Of a DNA stretch of 64,000 nt, positions 51,054-60,118 are shown in pieces (position 1 is the stretch's first letter; each line of letters opens with the position of its first letter). The stretch covers positions 488,044 through 552,043 of the forward strand of contig NZ_JAQSDA010000020.1 in the NCBI RefSeq assembly GCF_029945685.1, in the 5' to 3' direction. The DNA is from Polaromonas sp. Its GTDB lineage: Bacteria > Pseudomonadota > Gammaproteobacteria > Burkholderiales > Burkholderiaceae_C. Both the position numbers and the translations under genes were made by a program. Under the pieces are notes generated by a model. That model searched no databases, was not told the origin of the DNA, and was given only the letters and a program-made list of their open reading frames with translations.

Positions 51054-51222
51054 GGGGCACTCCTTCAGGAATTTGTCTCGGCAGTCTGCAGGTTCTTCCC
51101 CGGTGCGGGCCGGCGGAAAATTCAGTTCAAATATAGCCCACAATCTGTTCGCAAGCCACCTCAAGTTGTTTCAGGCTGGCTGCTGTTTTTCACCGATCCT
51201 TCCGCTTTTTTCTGGAGACACC

Positions 51223-52524
51223 ATGTCTGGCTACTCTGACCCGGGCTTTGACACGCTGGCCCTGCATGCCGGCGCCGCGCCCGACCCGGCCACCGGCGCG
51301 CGCGCCGTGCCGATTCACCTGACCACCTCGTTTGTCTTCGAATCCAGCGACCACGCCGCCAGCCTGTTCAACCTGGAGCGTGCCGGCCACGTCTATTCGC
51401 GCATCAGCAACCCGACCAACGCGGTGCTGGAGCAACGCGTGGCCGCCCTCGAAGGCGGCATAGGCGCCATCAGCACCGCCAGCGGCCAGGCGGCGCTGCA
51501 CCTGAGCATTGCCACCCTGATGGGCGCGGGCTCGCACATCGTCGCCTCGACCGCGCTTTACGGCGGCAGCCAGAACCTGCTGCACTACACCATGCGGCGC
51601 TTCGGCATTGAAACGACGTTTGTCAAGCCCGGCGATATCGACGGCTGGCACGCCGCAGTGCGCCCCAACACGAAACTCTTCTTTGGTGAAACCGTCGGCA
51701 ACCCCGGGCTGGACGTGCTGGACATGCCCACCGTGTCAGCCATCGCACACGAAGCCGGCGTGCCGCTGCTGGTGGACTCGACGCTGACCTCACCCTGGCT
51801 GGTCAAGCCTTTCGAGCACGGGGCCGACCTGGTCTACCACTCGGCCACCAAGTTCCTGAGCGGTCACGGTACGGTGATTGGCGGCATCGTCGTGGACGGC
51901 GGCAGCTTCGACTGGGAAAAGTCCGGCAAATTCGCCGAACTGACCGAAGCCTACGACGGTTTTCACAACATGGTGTTCAGCGAGGAAAGCACGGTCGGCG
52001 CCTTTTTGCTGCGCGCGCGCCGCGAAGGCCTGCGCGACTTCGGCGCCTGCATGAGCCCGCACACCGCGTGGCTGATTTTGCAGGGCATCGAAACCCTGCC
52101 GTTGCGCATGGCGCGGCACATGTCCAACACCGAGAAGGTCGTGACCTTTCTCGCCAGCCACCCGCTCGTTTCACGCGTCGGCCACCCGATGCTGGAGACC
52201 CACCCCAGCCACGCGCTGGCCAAAAAGCTGTTGCCACGCGGCGCCGGCTCGGTGTTCAGCTTCGACATCCGGGGCAACCGGGAGCAGGGCAAGGCCTTCA
52301 TCGAAACCCTCAAGGTGTTCAGCCACCTGGCCAATGTCGGCGACTGCCGCAGCCTGGTGATTCACCCGGCCAGCACCACCCATTTCCGCATGACCGACGA
52401 GGCGCTGGCGGGCGCCGGCATCACGCAGGGCACCATCCGACTCTCGATCGGCCTGGAAGATCCGGACGATTTGATTGATGACCTCAAGCGCGCGCTGAAG
52501 GCGGCCGAGAAAACCGGGACCTGA
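51223..52524 (+). CDS. metY: O-acetylhomoserine sulfhydrylase
   Basis: PLP-dependent enzyme making homocysteine from O-acetylhomoserine and sulfide (direct sulfhydrylation). 433 residues, the MetY length: FDTLALHAGAAPDPATGARAVPIHLTTSFVF start, YSRISNPTNAVLEQRVAALEGG, and PLP Lys in YHSATKFLSGHGTVIGG near residue 208. ATG 51223 follows ctggagacacc. The next gene follows by 2 bp. Confidence 0.94.
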   Translation: MSGYSDPGFDTLALHAGAAPDPATGARAVPIHLTTSFVFESSDHAASLFNLERAGHVYSRISNPTNAVLEQRVAALEGGIGAISTASGQAALHLSIATLMGAGSHIVASTALYGGSQNLLHYTMRRFGIETTFVKPGDIDGWHAAVRPNTKLFFGETVGNPGLDVLDMPTVSAIAHEAGVPLLVDSTLTSPWLVKPFEHGADLVYHSATKFLSGHGTVIGGIVVDGGSFDWEKSGKFAELTEAYDGFHNMVFSEESTVGAFLLRARREGLRDFGACMSPHTAWLILQGIETLPLRMARHMSNTEKVVTFLASHPLVSRVGHPMLETHPSHALAKKLLPRGAGSVFSFDIRGNREQGKAFIETLKVFSHLANVGDCRSLVIHPASTTHFRMTDEALAGAGITQGTIRLSIGLEDPDDLIDDLKRALKAAEKTGT

Positions 52525-52526
52525 AC

Positions 52527-53348
52527 ATGTACCTCGACGTCAACGGCCACAGCACCTACTGCTATACCGGCGGCAAGCCCTTCGATGCCGCCAAACCCAC
52601 GGTGGTTTTCATCCACGGCGTGCTCAACGACCACAGTGTCTGGATTTTGCAAAGCCGCTACCTGGCCCACCATGGCTGGAACGTGCTGGCAGTGGATCTT
52701 CCGGGCCACTGCAAAAGCGCGGGTGACGCACCCTCGACGGTGGAAGAAGCCGCCGACTTCGTGGCTGCCCTGCTGGCCGCGGCCGGCGTGCAGCGGGCCG
52801 CCCTGATCGGCCACAGCTGGGGTTCGCTGATTGCGCTGGAGGCCGCCTCCCGGCTCAAAGAGCGGGTGAGCCACCTGGTGCTGGTCGGTATTGCCTACCC
52901 GATGAAGGTGTCCCCGGCCCTGCTGGAGGCCGCCCTGAACGAGCCGATGAAGGCGCTCACCATGATCAATGTTTTTTCGCGCAGCACCCTGGCCGCGCCG
53001 CCGTCAGCGCTGGGCCCGGGCACCTGGGTCTACGGCGCCAGCATGGCGCTGGGGCGGCGTGTGCTGGCGAGCAACACCCAGGTCAATGTCTTTCACCGCG
53101 GCTTCAAGGCTTGCGACAGTTATGCCAACGGCGACAAGTCCATCACGCAGATCACCTGTCCGGTGCTGTTCCTGCTCGGTACGCAGGACCAGATGACCCA
53201 GGCCAGAGCCGCTCAGCCCCTGGTTGAGAAGGCGCGGGCCAGTGGCAAAACCGTGCAGGTCGCCAGCCTGCCGGTCGGCCACCACCAGATGACCGAGGCG
53301 CCGGAAGAAACTTTGTTTGCGATGCGGGACTTTCTGAAAACCAGGTGA
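52527..53348 (+). CDS. Alpha/beta-hydrolase
   Basis: A 273-residue alpha/beta-hydrolase: oxyanion HG in FIHGVLNDHSVW near residue 30, nucleophile Ser in GHSWGSLIALEAA near 96, acid Asp in LLGTQDQMTQ, and catalytic His in GHHQMTEAPEE. The gene lies 2 bp after metY and is probably in the same unit. A homoserine acyltransferase role is unlikely, because that family is larger and differs in motifs. Substrate unknown. Confidence 0.9.
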   Translation: MYLDVNGHSTYCYTGGKPFDAAKPTVVFIHGVLNDHSVWILQSRYLAHHGWNVLAVDLPGHCKSAGDAPSTVEEAADFVAALLAAAGVQRAALIGHSWGSLIALEAASRLKERVSHLVLVGIAYPMKVSPALLEAALNEPMKALTMINVFSRSTLAAPPSALGPGTWVYGASMALGRRVLASNTQVNVFHRGFKACDSYANGDKSITQITCPVLFLLGTQDQMTQARAAQPLVEKARASGKTVQVASLPVGHHQMTEAPEETLFAMRDFLKTR

Positions 53349-53513
53349 GCCCGGCGGCAAGACGCGGTTGCGGCGCCACCTCTCGTGGCCGCACCGGCGT
53401 CGGGGGGATGTCCGATGAATGCGCTCAACTGTTGATGACCGTCAAGTTCCAGCCGGAACCGGCCGGTACAGTGGCTGTGCCATCACGCACAACCCACTAC
53501 ATCCACGATTGCC

Positions 53514-53837
53514 ATGACCTCCACCTCACGCCGCACTTTTGTCATTCACGCCCTCACCGCCAGCGGAGCGCTGGCGGCCAGCAGCCTGGCGCTGTCCCAG
53601 ACGGCGGCCGCGCCCATGGTCCAGGACACCGACGCCAACGCTGTCGCCCTGGGTTACAAGGCCGACGGCAGCAAGACCGACACCAAAAAATACCCGAAGT
53701 ACGCCGCCGGCCAGAACTGCGCCAACTGCGCGCTCTACCAGGGCAAGGCAGCTGACGCGGCGGCCCCCTGCCCCCTGTTCGCCGGCAAGCGGGTCGCGGC
53801 CAAGGGCTGGTGCAGCGCCTGGGCGAAAAAAGCCTGA
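53514..53837 (+). CDS. High-potential iron-sulfur protein (HiPIP)
   Basis: A 107-residue periplasmic electron carrier with a Tat signal (SRRTFVIHALTASGALAASS) and the 4Fe-4S ligands arranged as C-A-N-C (NCANCALY), then AAPCPLF and KGWCSAW. HiPIPs accept electrons from the bc1 complex and pass them on to oxidases or reaction centres. ATG 53514 is preceded by ccacgattgcc, a weak ribosome-binding site. Confidence 0.93.
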   Translation: MTSTSRRTFVIHALTASGALAASSLALSQTAAAPMVQDTDANAVALGYKADGSKTDTKKYPKYAAGQNCANCALYQGKAADAAAPCPLFAGKRVAAKGWCSAWAKKA

Positions 53838-54010
53838 TAGCCGTCCGGGCGCCTGCGCTGTGCCGTCAGGCGCGCGGGCTTCGGGCCAGGTGCGCCCTGC
53901 ACCAACTGCCGGGGCTTCAGGCGGCGCAGTGGCAGGCAAGCGCTGACCCTCTCGCGATCCAGCAAAAACCACGCCCTGCCGCGGTCTAAACAGCCCGCTA
54001 CCATGGGGGC

Positions 54011-54121
54011 ATGACCGAGTACACCTCCCCGTTTCCTCACACCCCGCACCAGCGTGGCCTGCAGGGACCCGGTGCCACGGCCTGCCCCATCCGGCCACCA
54101 GCCTTGGCGGGCTGCGCATGA
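54011..54121 (+). CDS. Possible 36-codon leader ORF coupled to cardiolipin synthase
   Basis: An ATG at 54011 opens a 36-residue frame (MTEYTSPFPHTPHQRG...) whose stop overlaps the cls start in an ATGA. A G-run precedes it (tgggggc) but no clean ribosome-binding site. It is too short for homology judgement. Confidence 0.25.
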   Translation: MTEYTSPFPHTPHQRGLQGPGATACPIRPPALAGCA

Positions 54122-55602
54122 ACCTGCCGAGCTGGCTGCCGGACGTCCTGCGAGAGGGCCTGAACCTGGTGCCCGTGCTCGCCACCTTGCTGCATCTGGC
54201 GCTGGCGCTGGGAGTGACCCTGCACGCGTTGCTGACCCGGCGCCATGTATCGACCACCGTCGCCTGGATCGGGCTGGCCTGGCTGGCACCGGTTGTGGGG
54301 CCACTGCTTTACCTGGTGCTCGGCGTCAACCGCATCCAGCGCGCCGGCGTGGCGCTGGGCATGAAAGAGGCCTGGCAACGCGAACACCAGCGCGCACACG
54401 GCGGTGCGCCTGCCATCGGCGCGGCCGCCGGGCCCGATGCGCCTTGCGCCCCGGCGCTGGCCGGCATCAACCGCCTGTCCCGGCAGACCACCGGCAACGC
54501 CCTGCTGGCCGGCAACGCCGTGACGCCGCTGATTGACGGCGACCAGGCCTACCCCGCGATGCTGGCAGCCATCGCCGGCGCCCGCCGGTCGATCACACTG
54601 GCCACCTATATCTTCGACCTCGACGAGATCGGCAGCGCCTTTGCCGATGCCCTGCTGCAGGCCAGCGAGCGCGGCGTGGCGGTGCGCGTGCTGGTCGATG
54701 CCGTGGGCGGGCGCTACAGCCGCACCCGCATGGTGGCGCATCTGCGCGCACGCGGCGTCACGGCCGCGGCCTTTTTGCCGCCACGTTTTCCCGGTCTGCT
54801 GGCCTATGCCAATTTGCGCAACCACCGCAAGATCATGGTGGTCGACGGTGCGCTGGGCTTCACCGGCGGCATGAACATCCGCGCCGGACACCAGCTGGCC
54901 CTGCACCCGGCCCATCCCGTGCGCTGCCTGCACTTCGCGGTGCAGGGGCCGGTGGTGGCCGACATGCAGCGCGCCTTTGCCATCGACTGGGCCTTCAGCA
55001 CCGGCGAGGCCCTGCTCGGCGACACCTGGTTTGCCGCAGGCCAGGCCTGCGGGCCGGTGCTGGCGCGCGGCGTGTCCGACGGCCCCGATGGCGACATCGA
55101 CCACATGCGGCTGGTGCTGCTGGGCGCACTGGCCAGCGCGCAGCGACGCGTGTGCATCCTGACGCCTTATTTCCTGCCTGACGAAGTCCTGCTGACGACG
55201 CTGCAGATCACCGCGCTGCGCGGTGTGGCGGTGGACATCCTGCTGCCGGCGCGCAGCAATCTGCCGCTGATGGACTGGGCCATGCGGCCACAGCTGGGCG
55301 GCCTGCTGCATGCGGGTTGCCGCGTTCACCTGTCGCCGCCGCCGTTTGACCATTCCAAGCTGTTTCTGGTGGACGATGACTGGTCGCTGATCGGTTCGAC
55401 CAACTGGGACGCGCGCAGCCTGCGGCTGAACTTCGAATACAACCTGGAATGCCACGACGCCGGGCTGGTGAAGCAGCTGGACGTGCTGGTGCAGCAGCGT
55501 CTGGCGCAGGCCCGTGCTCTTGATGTGGCGCTGCTGGACCGTCAGCCGCTGGCCGGCCAGCTGCGCGACCGGCTGACGGGCCTGCTGTCGCCTTACCTCT
55601 GA
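54118..55602 (+). CDS. cls: Cardiolipin synthase
   Basis: Makes cardiolipin from phosphatidylglycerol at the inner membrane. 494 residues: two N-terminal helices (LLHLALALGVTLHALL; WIGLAWLAPVVGPLLYLVLGV), and two phospholipase-D HKD motifs, NHRKIMVVD near residue 234 and DHSKLFLVDD near 410, each followed by G/S-N segments (GGMNI; GSTNWD). Length matches ClsA-type enzymes. The start ATG overlaps the stop of a small upstream frame. Confidence 0.93.
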   Translation: MNLPSWLPDVLREGLNLVPVLATLLHLALALGVTLHALLTRRHVSTTVAWIGLAWLAPVVGPLLYLVLGVNRIQRAGVALGMKEAWQREHQRAHGGAPAIGAAAGPDAPCAPALAGINRLSRQTTGNALLAGNAVTPLIDGDQAYPAMLAAIAGARRSITLATYIFDLDEIGSAFADALLQASERGVAVRVLVDAVGGRYSRTRMVAHLRARGVTAAAFLPPRFPGLLAYANLRNHRKIMVVDGALGFTGGMNIRAGHQLALHPAHPVRCLHFAVQGPVVADMQRAFAIDWAFSTGEALLGDTWFAAGQACGPVLARGVSDGPDGDIDHMRLVLLGALASAQRRVCILTPYFLPDEVLLTTLQITALRGVAVDILLPARSNLPLMDWAMRPQLGGLLHAGCRVHLSPPPFDHSKLFLVDDDWSLIGSTNWDARSLRLNFEYNLECHDAGLVKQLDVLVQQRLAQARALDVALLDRQPLAGQLRDRLTGLLSPYL

Positions 55603-55639
55603 ACCGGGTAACCCGGCCGCTGCGTGCAAAATCGGGAGC

Positions 55640-56935
55640 ATGCAACCCATGACCCCCATCACCCCGCCGATGTCGCCCGCACGCGCACGGGACATTGCCG
55701 CCAGCTTCGACCTGCGCGCCCTGCCCGCCGACTTCTACGCCAACCCCTACCCGGTTTACGCGCTGCTGCGCGAGACCGCGCCGGTGCGGCGCATGCCCGA
55801 CGGCTCGTATTTCCTCACGCGTTACGCCGACCTGGTGGCGGTCTACCGCGATGCGCAGACCTTCAGTTCGGACAAGAAGGTGGAGTTCACGCCCAAGTAC
55901 GGCGCAGGCGCGCCGCTGCTGGAGCACCACACCACCAGCCTGGTGTTCAACGATCCGCCGCTGCACACGCGGGTGCGCAAGCTCATCATGGGCGCCCTCA
56001 CGCGGCGGGCCATCACCGACATGGAGCCGGGGCTGGTCACCCTGGTGGACAGCCTGCTCGATTCCATCGAAGCCCGGGGCGGCGGCGACCTGATTGAGGA
56101 CTTTGCCTCGGCGATTCCGGTGGAGATCATCGGCAACCTGCTGGGCGTGCCGCATGCCGACCGCGGGCCGCTGCGCGACTGGTCGCTGACCATTCTGGGC
56201 GCGCTCGAACCCAAACTCACACCCGAACAGGAAGCGCTGGGCAACCACAGCGTGAGCGAGTTCACGGCCTACCTGCAGGCGCTGGTGGCCGAGCGGCGGC
56301 GGCGCCCCGGCGATCCCGAGCACGATGTGCTGACGCGTCTGATCCAGGGCGAGGAAGCCGGTGAAAAACTGAGCGAAACCGAGTTGCTGCAAAACTGCGT
56401 TTTCATCCTCAACGCCGGCCACGAAACCACCACTAACCTGATCGGCAACGCCCTCGTCGCCCTGCAGGAGTGGCCCGGCGCCCGGGAACACCTGCTATCA
56501 AAAGTGAAGCTGCCTGCGCAGAACCCACAACGGCTGGAGCCTGATTTGACTGTAGAAATTGACGAGTTCCTGCGTTTCGAGTCGTCCAACCAGCTCGGTA
56601 ACCGCCGCGCGCTCAAGGCCTGCCAGGTCGGCGGCGTGGACCTGCCCGAAGGTGCGCTGCTCACGCTGTGCATAGGCGCGGCGAACCGCGACCCGGCGCA
56701 GTTTGACCACCCAGAACAGCTCGACCTGACGCGCGAAAACAACCGGCACCTGGCCTTTGGTTTCGGCATCCACCAGTGCGCCGGCCTGAGCCTGGCGCGG
56801 CTCGAAGGCCGCATCGCCGTCGGGCGCTTTCTTCAGCGTTTTCCCGACTACCACCTCACCGCTGCACCAACCCGGGGCGGGCGCGCACGTTTCCGCGGCT
56901 TTCTGAACGCGCCGTTTGCCGCAGGCTCAAGCTGA
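55640..56935 (+). CDS. Cytochrome P450
   Basis: A 431-residue bacterial (soluble) P450 monooxygenase. The I-helix reads NAGHETTTNLIGNAL near residue 258, an ExxR-type segment EIDEFLRFES near 305, and the heme-Cys loop FGFGIHQCAGLSLARLEGR with Cys near 379. Substrate unknown. No ferredoxin or reductase is adjacent. Oddity: bases 56494-56541 (residues about 285-301) copy the family-A repeat in frame. The 3' end overlaps a convergent thioredoxin-like gene by 9 bp. Confidence 0.93.
   Translation: MQPMTPITPPMSPARARDIAASFDLRALPADFYANPYPVYALLRETAPVRRMPDGSYFLTRYADLVAVYRDAQTFSSDKKVEFTPKYGAGAPLLEHHTTSLVFNDPPLHTRVRKLIMGALTRRAITDMEPGLVTLVDSLLDSIEARGGGDLIEDFASAIPVEIIGNLLGVPHADRGPLRDWSLTILGALEPKLTPEQEALGNHSVSEFTAYLQALVAERRRRPGDPEHDVLTRLIQGEEAGEKLSETELLQNCVFILNAGHETTTNLIGNALVALQEWPGAREHLLSKVKLPAQNPQRLEPDLTVEIDEFLRFESSNQLGNRRALKACQVGGVDLPEGALLTLCIGAANRDPAQFDHPEQLDLTRENNRHLAFGFGIHQCAGLSLARLEGRIAVGRFLQRFPDYHLTAAPTRGGRARFRGFLNAPFAAGSS
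56494..56541 (+). repeat. Family-A repeat copy inside the P450 gene
   Basis: gctatcaaaagtgaagctgc-ctgcgcagaacccacaacggctggagcc keeps the family's gctat start, agctgc core and ggctggagcc end, and encodes the LSKVKLPAQNPQRLEP region in frame. Confidence 0.65.
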
Positions 56936-57304
56936 ACTGAGCCGCCGGTGCAGCGCCTGCACCAGGTCCGTCAGCGCCGGATCGGCCGAACCGGCGACCG
57001 CGGCCTGCTTGTCCAGCGACGCCAGCAAACGCGACAAGGTTGCGGCATGCGGCAACATGGGCCCGGCGAAGCGAAGCGCCGCGCCATCGGCAATCAGCAG
57101 CGTCGGAAAGGTCTCGATGTCGAGCTCGCCCACCAGTTCGGCCTCGTCTTCGATGTCCAGCCAGAGAAAACGCAGGCCGGGGTGCGCCGCGACCACCTGG
57201 TCAAACACCGGCCGGTAATCCCGGCAGGTGCCGCACCAGCCGGCACAAAGACAGGCGACCCAGCGCCCGTCGGGAACCTGCAAAGAAGGAAGCATGTCAG
57301 CCAT
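56927..57304 (-). CDS. Thioredoxin-like protein
   Basis: A 125-residue thioredoxin-fold protein with active site AGWCGTCRDY near residue 22 and the cis-Pro in ETFPTLLI. There is no signal peptide, so it is likely cytoplasmic. The C-terminal 40 residues extend beyond the basic fold. Its 3' end overlaps that of the P450 gene. Confidence 0.88.
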   Translation of the reverse strand: MADMLPSLQVPDGRWVACLCAGWCGTCRDYRPVFDQVVAAHPGLRFLWLDIEDEAELVGELDIETFPTLLIADGAALRFAGPMLPHAATLSRLLASLDKQAAVAGSADPALTDLVQALHRRLSSA

Positions 57305-57357
57305 TGTGCGCGAGCGTCGTTATCATGGCGCAACAAGGACTATTCCGGAGACACGCC

Positions 57358-57711
57358 ATGGACACCGCCACCCGCCCTGATGCAGCCGCTGCACCCGCTG
57401 CAGCCGATGCCAGAACATTTCAGAGCTTCGCCGAGTTTTACCCGTTTTACCTGAGCGAGCACAGCAACCGCACCTGCCGCCGCCTGCACTTTGCCGGCTC
57501 CAGCCTCTCGCTGCTGTGCCTGGCCACGCTGCTCGCCACGCGCAACCCGTGGTGGCTGCTGGCCGGCCTGCTGTGTGGTTACGGCTTTGCCTGGGTCGGC
57601 CACTTCGTGTTCGAGAAAAACAAACCCGCGTCCTTCAAGCGCCCGCTCTACAGCTTCATGGGCGACTGGGTGATGTACAAGGACATCTGGACTGGCAAGG
57701 TCAAGATCTGA
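57358..57711 (+). CDS. DUF962 (Mpo1-like) membrane protein
   Basis: A 117-residue protein of the DUF962/Mpo1-like family: FQSFAEFYPFYLSEHSNRTCRRLHFAGSSLSLL, a hydrophobic pair, and WVGHFVFEKNKPASFKRPLYSFMGDWVMYKDI at the end, which is highly conserved in the family. Eukaryotic Mpo1 is an alpha-oxidation dioxygenase of sphingoid-base degradation; the bacterial role is not established. ATG 57358 has CCGGAG upstream. Confidence 0.9.
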   Translation: MDTATRPDAAAAPAAADARTFQSFAEFYPFYLSEHSNRTCRRLHFAGSSLSLLCLATLLATRNPWWLLAGLLCGYGFAWVGHFVFEKNKPASFKRPLYSFMGDWVMYKDIWTGKVKI

Positions 57712-58442
57712 TGAACACCAACCAGGGCATCCCCATGCAGCTCGACCCTCGGGCGGTGGACATTCTTTCCGGCATCACCACCGCCACCCTGACCACGCTG
57801 CTGCTGAAAAAAGGCCTGCGCAACGTCTGGCTGCGCGGCGCCCGGCCGCTGCGCACCGGCCAGCCGCGCCTGGTGGGCCGCGCCTTCACCCTGCGTTTTG
57901 TGCCGGCGCGCGAGGACCTGGCGACACCCGAGTCGTGGTCGTCGCCGATCTCGACACGCGCGGCGATCGAAGACATGCCGGCGGGCTGTATCGCCGTGGT
58001 GGACGCGATGGGTGTCAGCGACGCCGGGATTTTTGGCGACATTCTGTGCGCCCGCATGCAAAAGCGCGGCGTGACGGCGCTGGTGACCGACGGCGTGGTG
58101 CGCGACCAGGCGGGGGTGCTGGGCACCGGCCTGCCGGTCTGGTGCAGCGGCGCCGCCGCGCCGCCTTCGGTGGCGGGCCTGACCTTTGTGGACTGGCAGC
58201 GGCCGATCGCCTGCGGCGGCGTGGCGGTGTTTCCGGGCGATGTGATCGTGGCCGATGACGACGGCGCGGTACTGATCCCGGCGGCACTGCTGGAGGACAT
58301 GCTGCAGCTGGCGCCCGAGCAGGAGCGGCTTGAGTCCTGGATCATGAGCGAGGTCGACAAGGGTGCCGCCCTGCCCGGCCTGTACCCGCCCAACGCCGAG
58401 AACAGGGCGCGTTACGAGGCGACGAAAAAAACCGGCCCGTGA
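57711..58442 (+). CDS. RraA-family protein (ribonuclease regulator/HMG-aldolase fold)
   Basis: A 243-residue protein of the RraA family: LSGITTATLTTLLLKKGLRNVWLRGARPL, AVVDAMGVSDAGIFGDILCARMQKRG and the metal/aldolase signature GVAVFPGDVIVADDDGAVLIPAALLE. It is annotated in similar genomes as an RNase E regulator, though many members are HMG/CHA aldolases or hydroxyacid decarboxylases. The ATG overlaps the DUF962 stop by one base, so the two are coupled. Confidence 0.87.
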   Translation: MNTNQGIPMQLDPRAVDILSGITTATLTTLLLKKGLRNVWLRGARPLRTGQPRLVGRAFTLRFVPAREDLATPESWSSPISTRAAIEDMPAGCIAVVDAMGVSDAGIFGDILCARMQKRGVTALVTDGVVRDQAGVLGTGLPVWCSGAAAPPSVAGLTFVDWQRPIACGGVAVFPGDVIVADDDGAVLIPAALLEDMLQLAPEQERLESWIMSEVDKGAALPGLYPPNAENRARYEATKKTGP

Positions 58443-58476
58443 GCGCCTGCGGCCGATGCCCGCAGCGCTATCATTT

Positions 58477-59691
58477 TCATAACACGTCGCGCAGGCGCAG
58501 CGCGGAGAAACGACCGTTTTCCCATAAACTTTTCATGGACGGGTCCTGGCTCAGCAGCAGTTGCGCCAGCAGCGGCTCCAGCGCGGTGGAGGCCGGATCG
58601 GCCAGCAGCAGGTAACGCGCCTCGTGTTCGTCCTCCGGGTCGGTCAGCTGGCCTATCCAGTCCAGCGCCATCAGGGTCTCGAGCACGGGTTCGAGCTGCA
58701 AGGCATCCACCTGCAGCGCCCGCGCCAGCTCCGAGCCTTCCAGCCCGATACGTGCGGTCCCGCGCGCCCGGTGCAGTTGCTGCAGCAGTTCCACCGCCAG
58801 CTGGAACTGCCAGCCGTGCGCGCTGCCGCGGCGCGCCACGCCGGCCAGCAGGCTGGGCAGGTAGGCGGCAATCACTGCGCCCATCAGCACAATGACCCAG
58901 GCCACGTAAATCCAGACCAGCAGAATCGGCAAGGTGGCAAAGGCGCCGTACACCAGCGAATAGGTCGGCACGCTGCTCAGGTACAGCGTGAGCACCTTCT
59001 TGGCCAGCTCGATGCCGGCCGCAACAAACAGGCCGCCGGCCCAGGCGTGGCCCCAGCGCACAAAGGTGTTGGGCACATAGTGGTACAGGGCCGCCATGCC
59101 GCCGGCCAGCAGAAAGAACTGCAGCACATCCAGCAGCACACGCAGCCCGCCGGGCATGTCGCCCACCACGCCGCGCGAGCCGGAAATGACATACGACGTC
59201 ACTGCCAGGCTGGCACCCAGCACCAGCGGGCCGAGCGTGATGGCGGCCCAGTAAATCAGCACGCGCTGCGCCAGCGGACGTGGTTTTTTCACGCGCCAGA
59301 TGCCGTTGAGCGTGCGGTCTATGGTCAGGATCAGGGCAATCGCCGTGACCAGCAGCACCGCCAGACCGGCGACGCCCAGCTTGTTGGCCTGTTTGGCGAA
59401 CTGCGTCAGGTAGCCGAGGACCTGGCGCGAGATGTTGTCGGGGATCAGGCTGTTGACCAGCCACACCTGCAGCGCGCCCTGCAGCTTGGAAAACATCGGA
59501 AAGGCGGTGAAGATGGCCAGCGCCACCGTGAAAAACGGCACCAGCGCGATGCTGGTGGTGAAGGTCAGGCTGCTGGCCGTCAGGCCCATGTGGTCGTCGC
59601 GAAAACGCTGGCGCAGCGTGATGGCGGTGTCGCGCCACGGAAAGCGCGACAGGTCCGTCAATAACTGCTGCAGGGACTGCTGGAATGTCAT
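58477..59691 (-). CDS. YihY/virulence factor BrkB family membrane protein
   Basis: A 404-residue protein with six transmembrane helices in the YihY/UPF0761 domain (LTASSLTFTTSIALVPFFTVALAIFTAFPMF; WAAITLGPLVLGASLAVTS; FATLPILLVWIYVAWVIVLMGAVIAAYLP) and a soluble C-terminal winged-helix-like region ending ALRLRDVL. Formerly misnamed RNase BN; role unknown. ATG 59691 is chosen with an ATG four codons earlier as an alternative. A long open frame to 60570 is not family-like and is disregarded. Confidence 0.9.
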   Translation of the reverse strand: MTFQQSLQQLLTDLSRFPWRDTAITLRQRFRDDHMGLTASSLTFTTSIALVPFFTVALAIFTAFPMFSKLQGALQVWLVNSLIPDNISRQVLGYLTQFAKQANKLGVAGLAVLLVTAIALILTIDRTLNGIWRVKKPRPLAQRVLIYWAAITLGPLVLGASLAVTSYVISGSRGVVGDMPGGLRVLLDVLQFFLLAGGMAALYHYVPNTFVRWGHAWAGGLFVAAGIELAKKVLTLYLSSVPTYSLVYGAFATLPILLVWIYVAWVIVLMGAVIAAYLPSLLAGVARRGSAHGWQFQLAVELLQQLHRARGTARIGLEGSELARALQVDALQLEPVLETLMALDWIGQLTDPEDEHEARYLLLADPASTALEPLLAQLLLSQDPSMKSLWENGRFSALRLRDVL

Positions 59692-59724
59692 CCCCGGTAT
59701 CATGCCATCGACACAAGCATCAAC

Positions 59725-60111
59725 ATGACTCTCAACAAAACAACACAGATTGACGCCACACGCTGGCTCGCCGTGGGCAGCCTGGCCGCCCTGATCATTC
59801 TCGGCCTGGCCTGGGAGATGTGGCTGGCGCCGCTGCGGCCGGGCGGCTCGTTGCTGGCCCTGAAGGTGCTGCCGCTGTGTATTCCACTGGCCGGCCTGCT
59901 GAAAAACCGCATGTACACCTACCGCTGGCTCAGCCTGATGGTCTGGCTCTATTTCACCGAAGGCGCGGTGCGCGCCTGGAGCGACAAGCCGCCCGGCAAC
60001 TACCTGGCCATGGCCGAAGTGGTGCTGTGCCTGCTGCTGTTCACCGCCTGCGCCCTGCATGTACGTATCCGCCTGAAAAATGGCGTGAAAACCATCCAAC
60101 CGGCTGCCTGA
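59725..60111 (+). CDS. DUF2069 family membrane protein
   Basis: A 128-residue inner-membrane protein with four helices (LAVGSLAALIILGLAWEMWLAPL; LKVLPLCIPLAGLL; LMVWLYFTEGAVRAWSD). The stretch LYFTEGAVRAWSD is characteristic of DUF2069. Function unknown. It is divergent from yihY and 7 bp before the FAD oxidase, so probably in one unit with it. Confidence 0.87.
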   Translation: MTLNKTTQIDATRWLAVGSLAALIILGLAWEMWLAPLRPGGSLLALKVLPLCIPLAGLLKNRMYTYRWLSLMVWLYFTEGAVRAWSDKPPGNYLAMAEVVLCLLLFTACALHVRIRLKNGVKTIQPAA

Positions 60112-60118
60112 AAAACCT

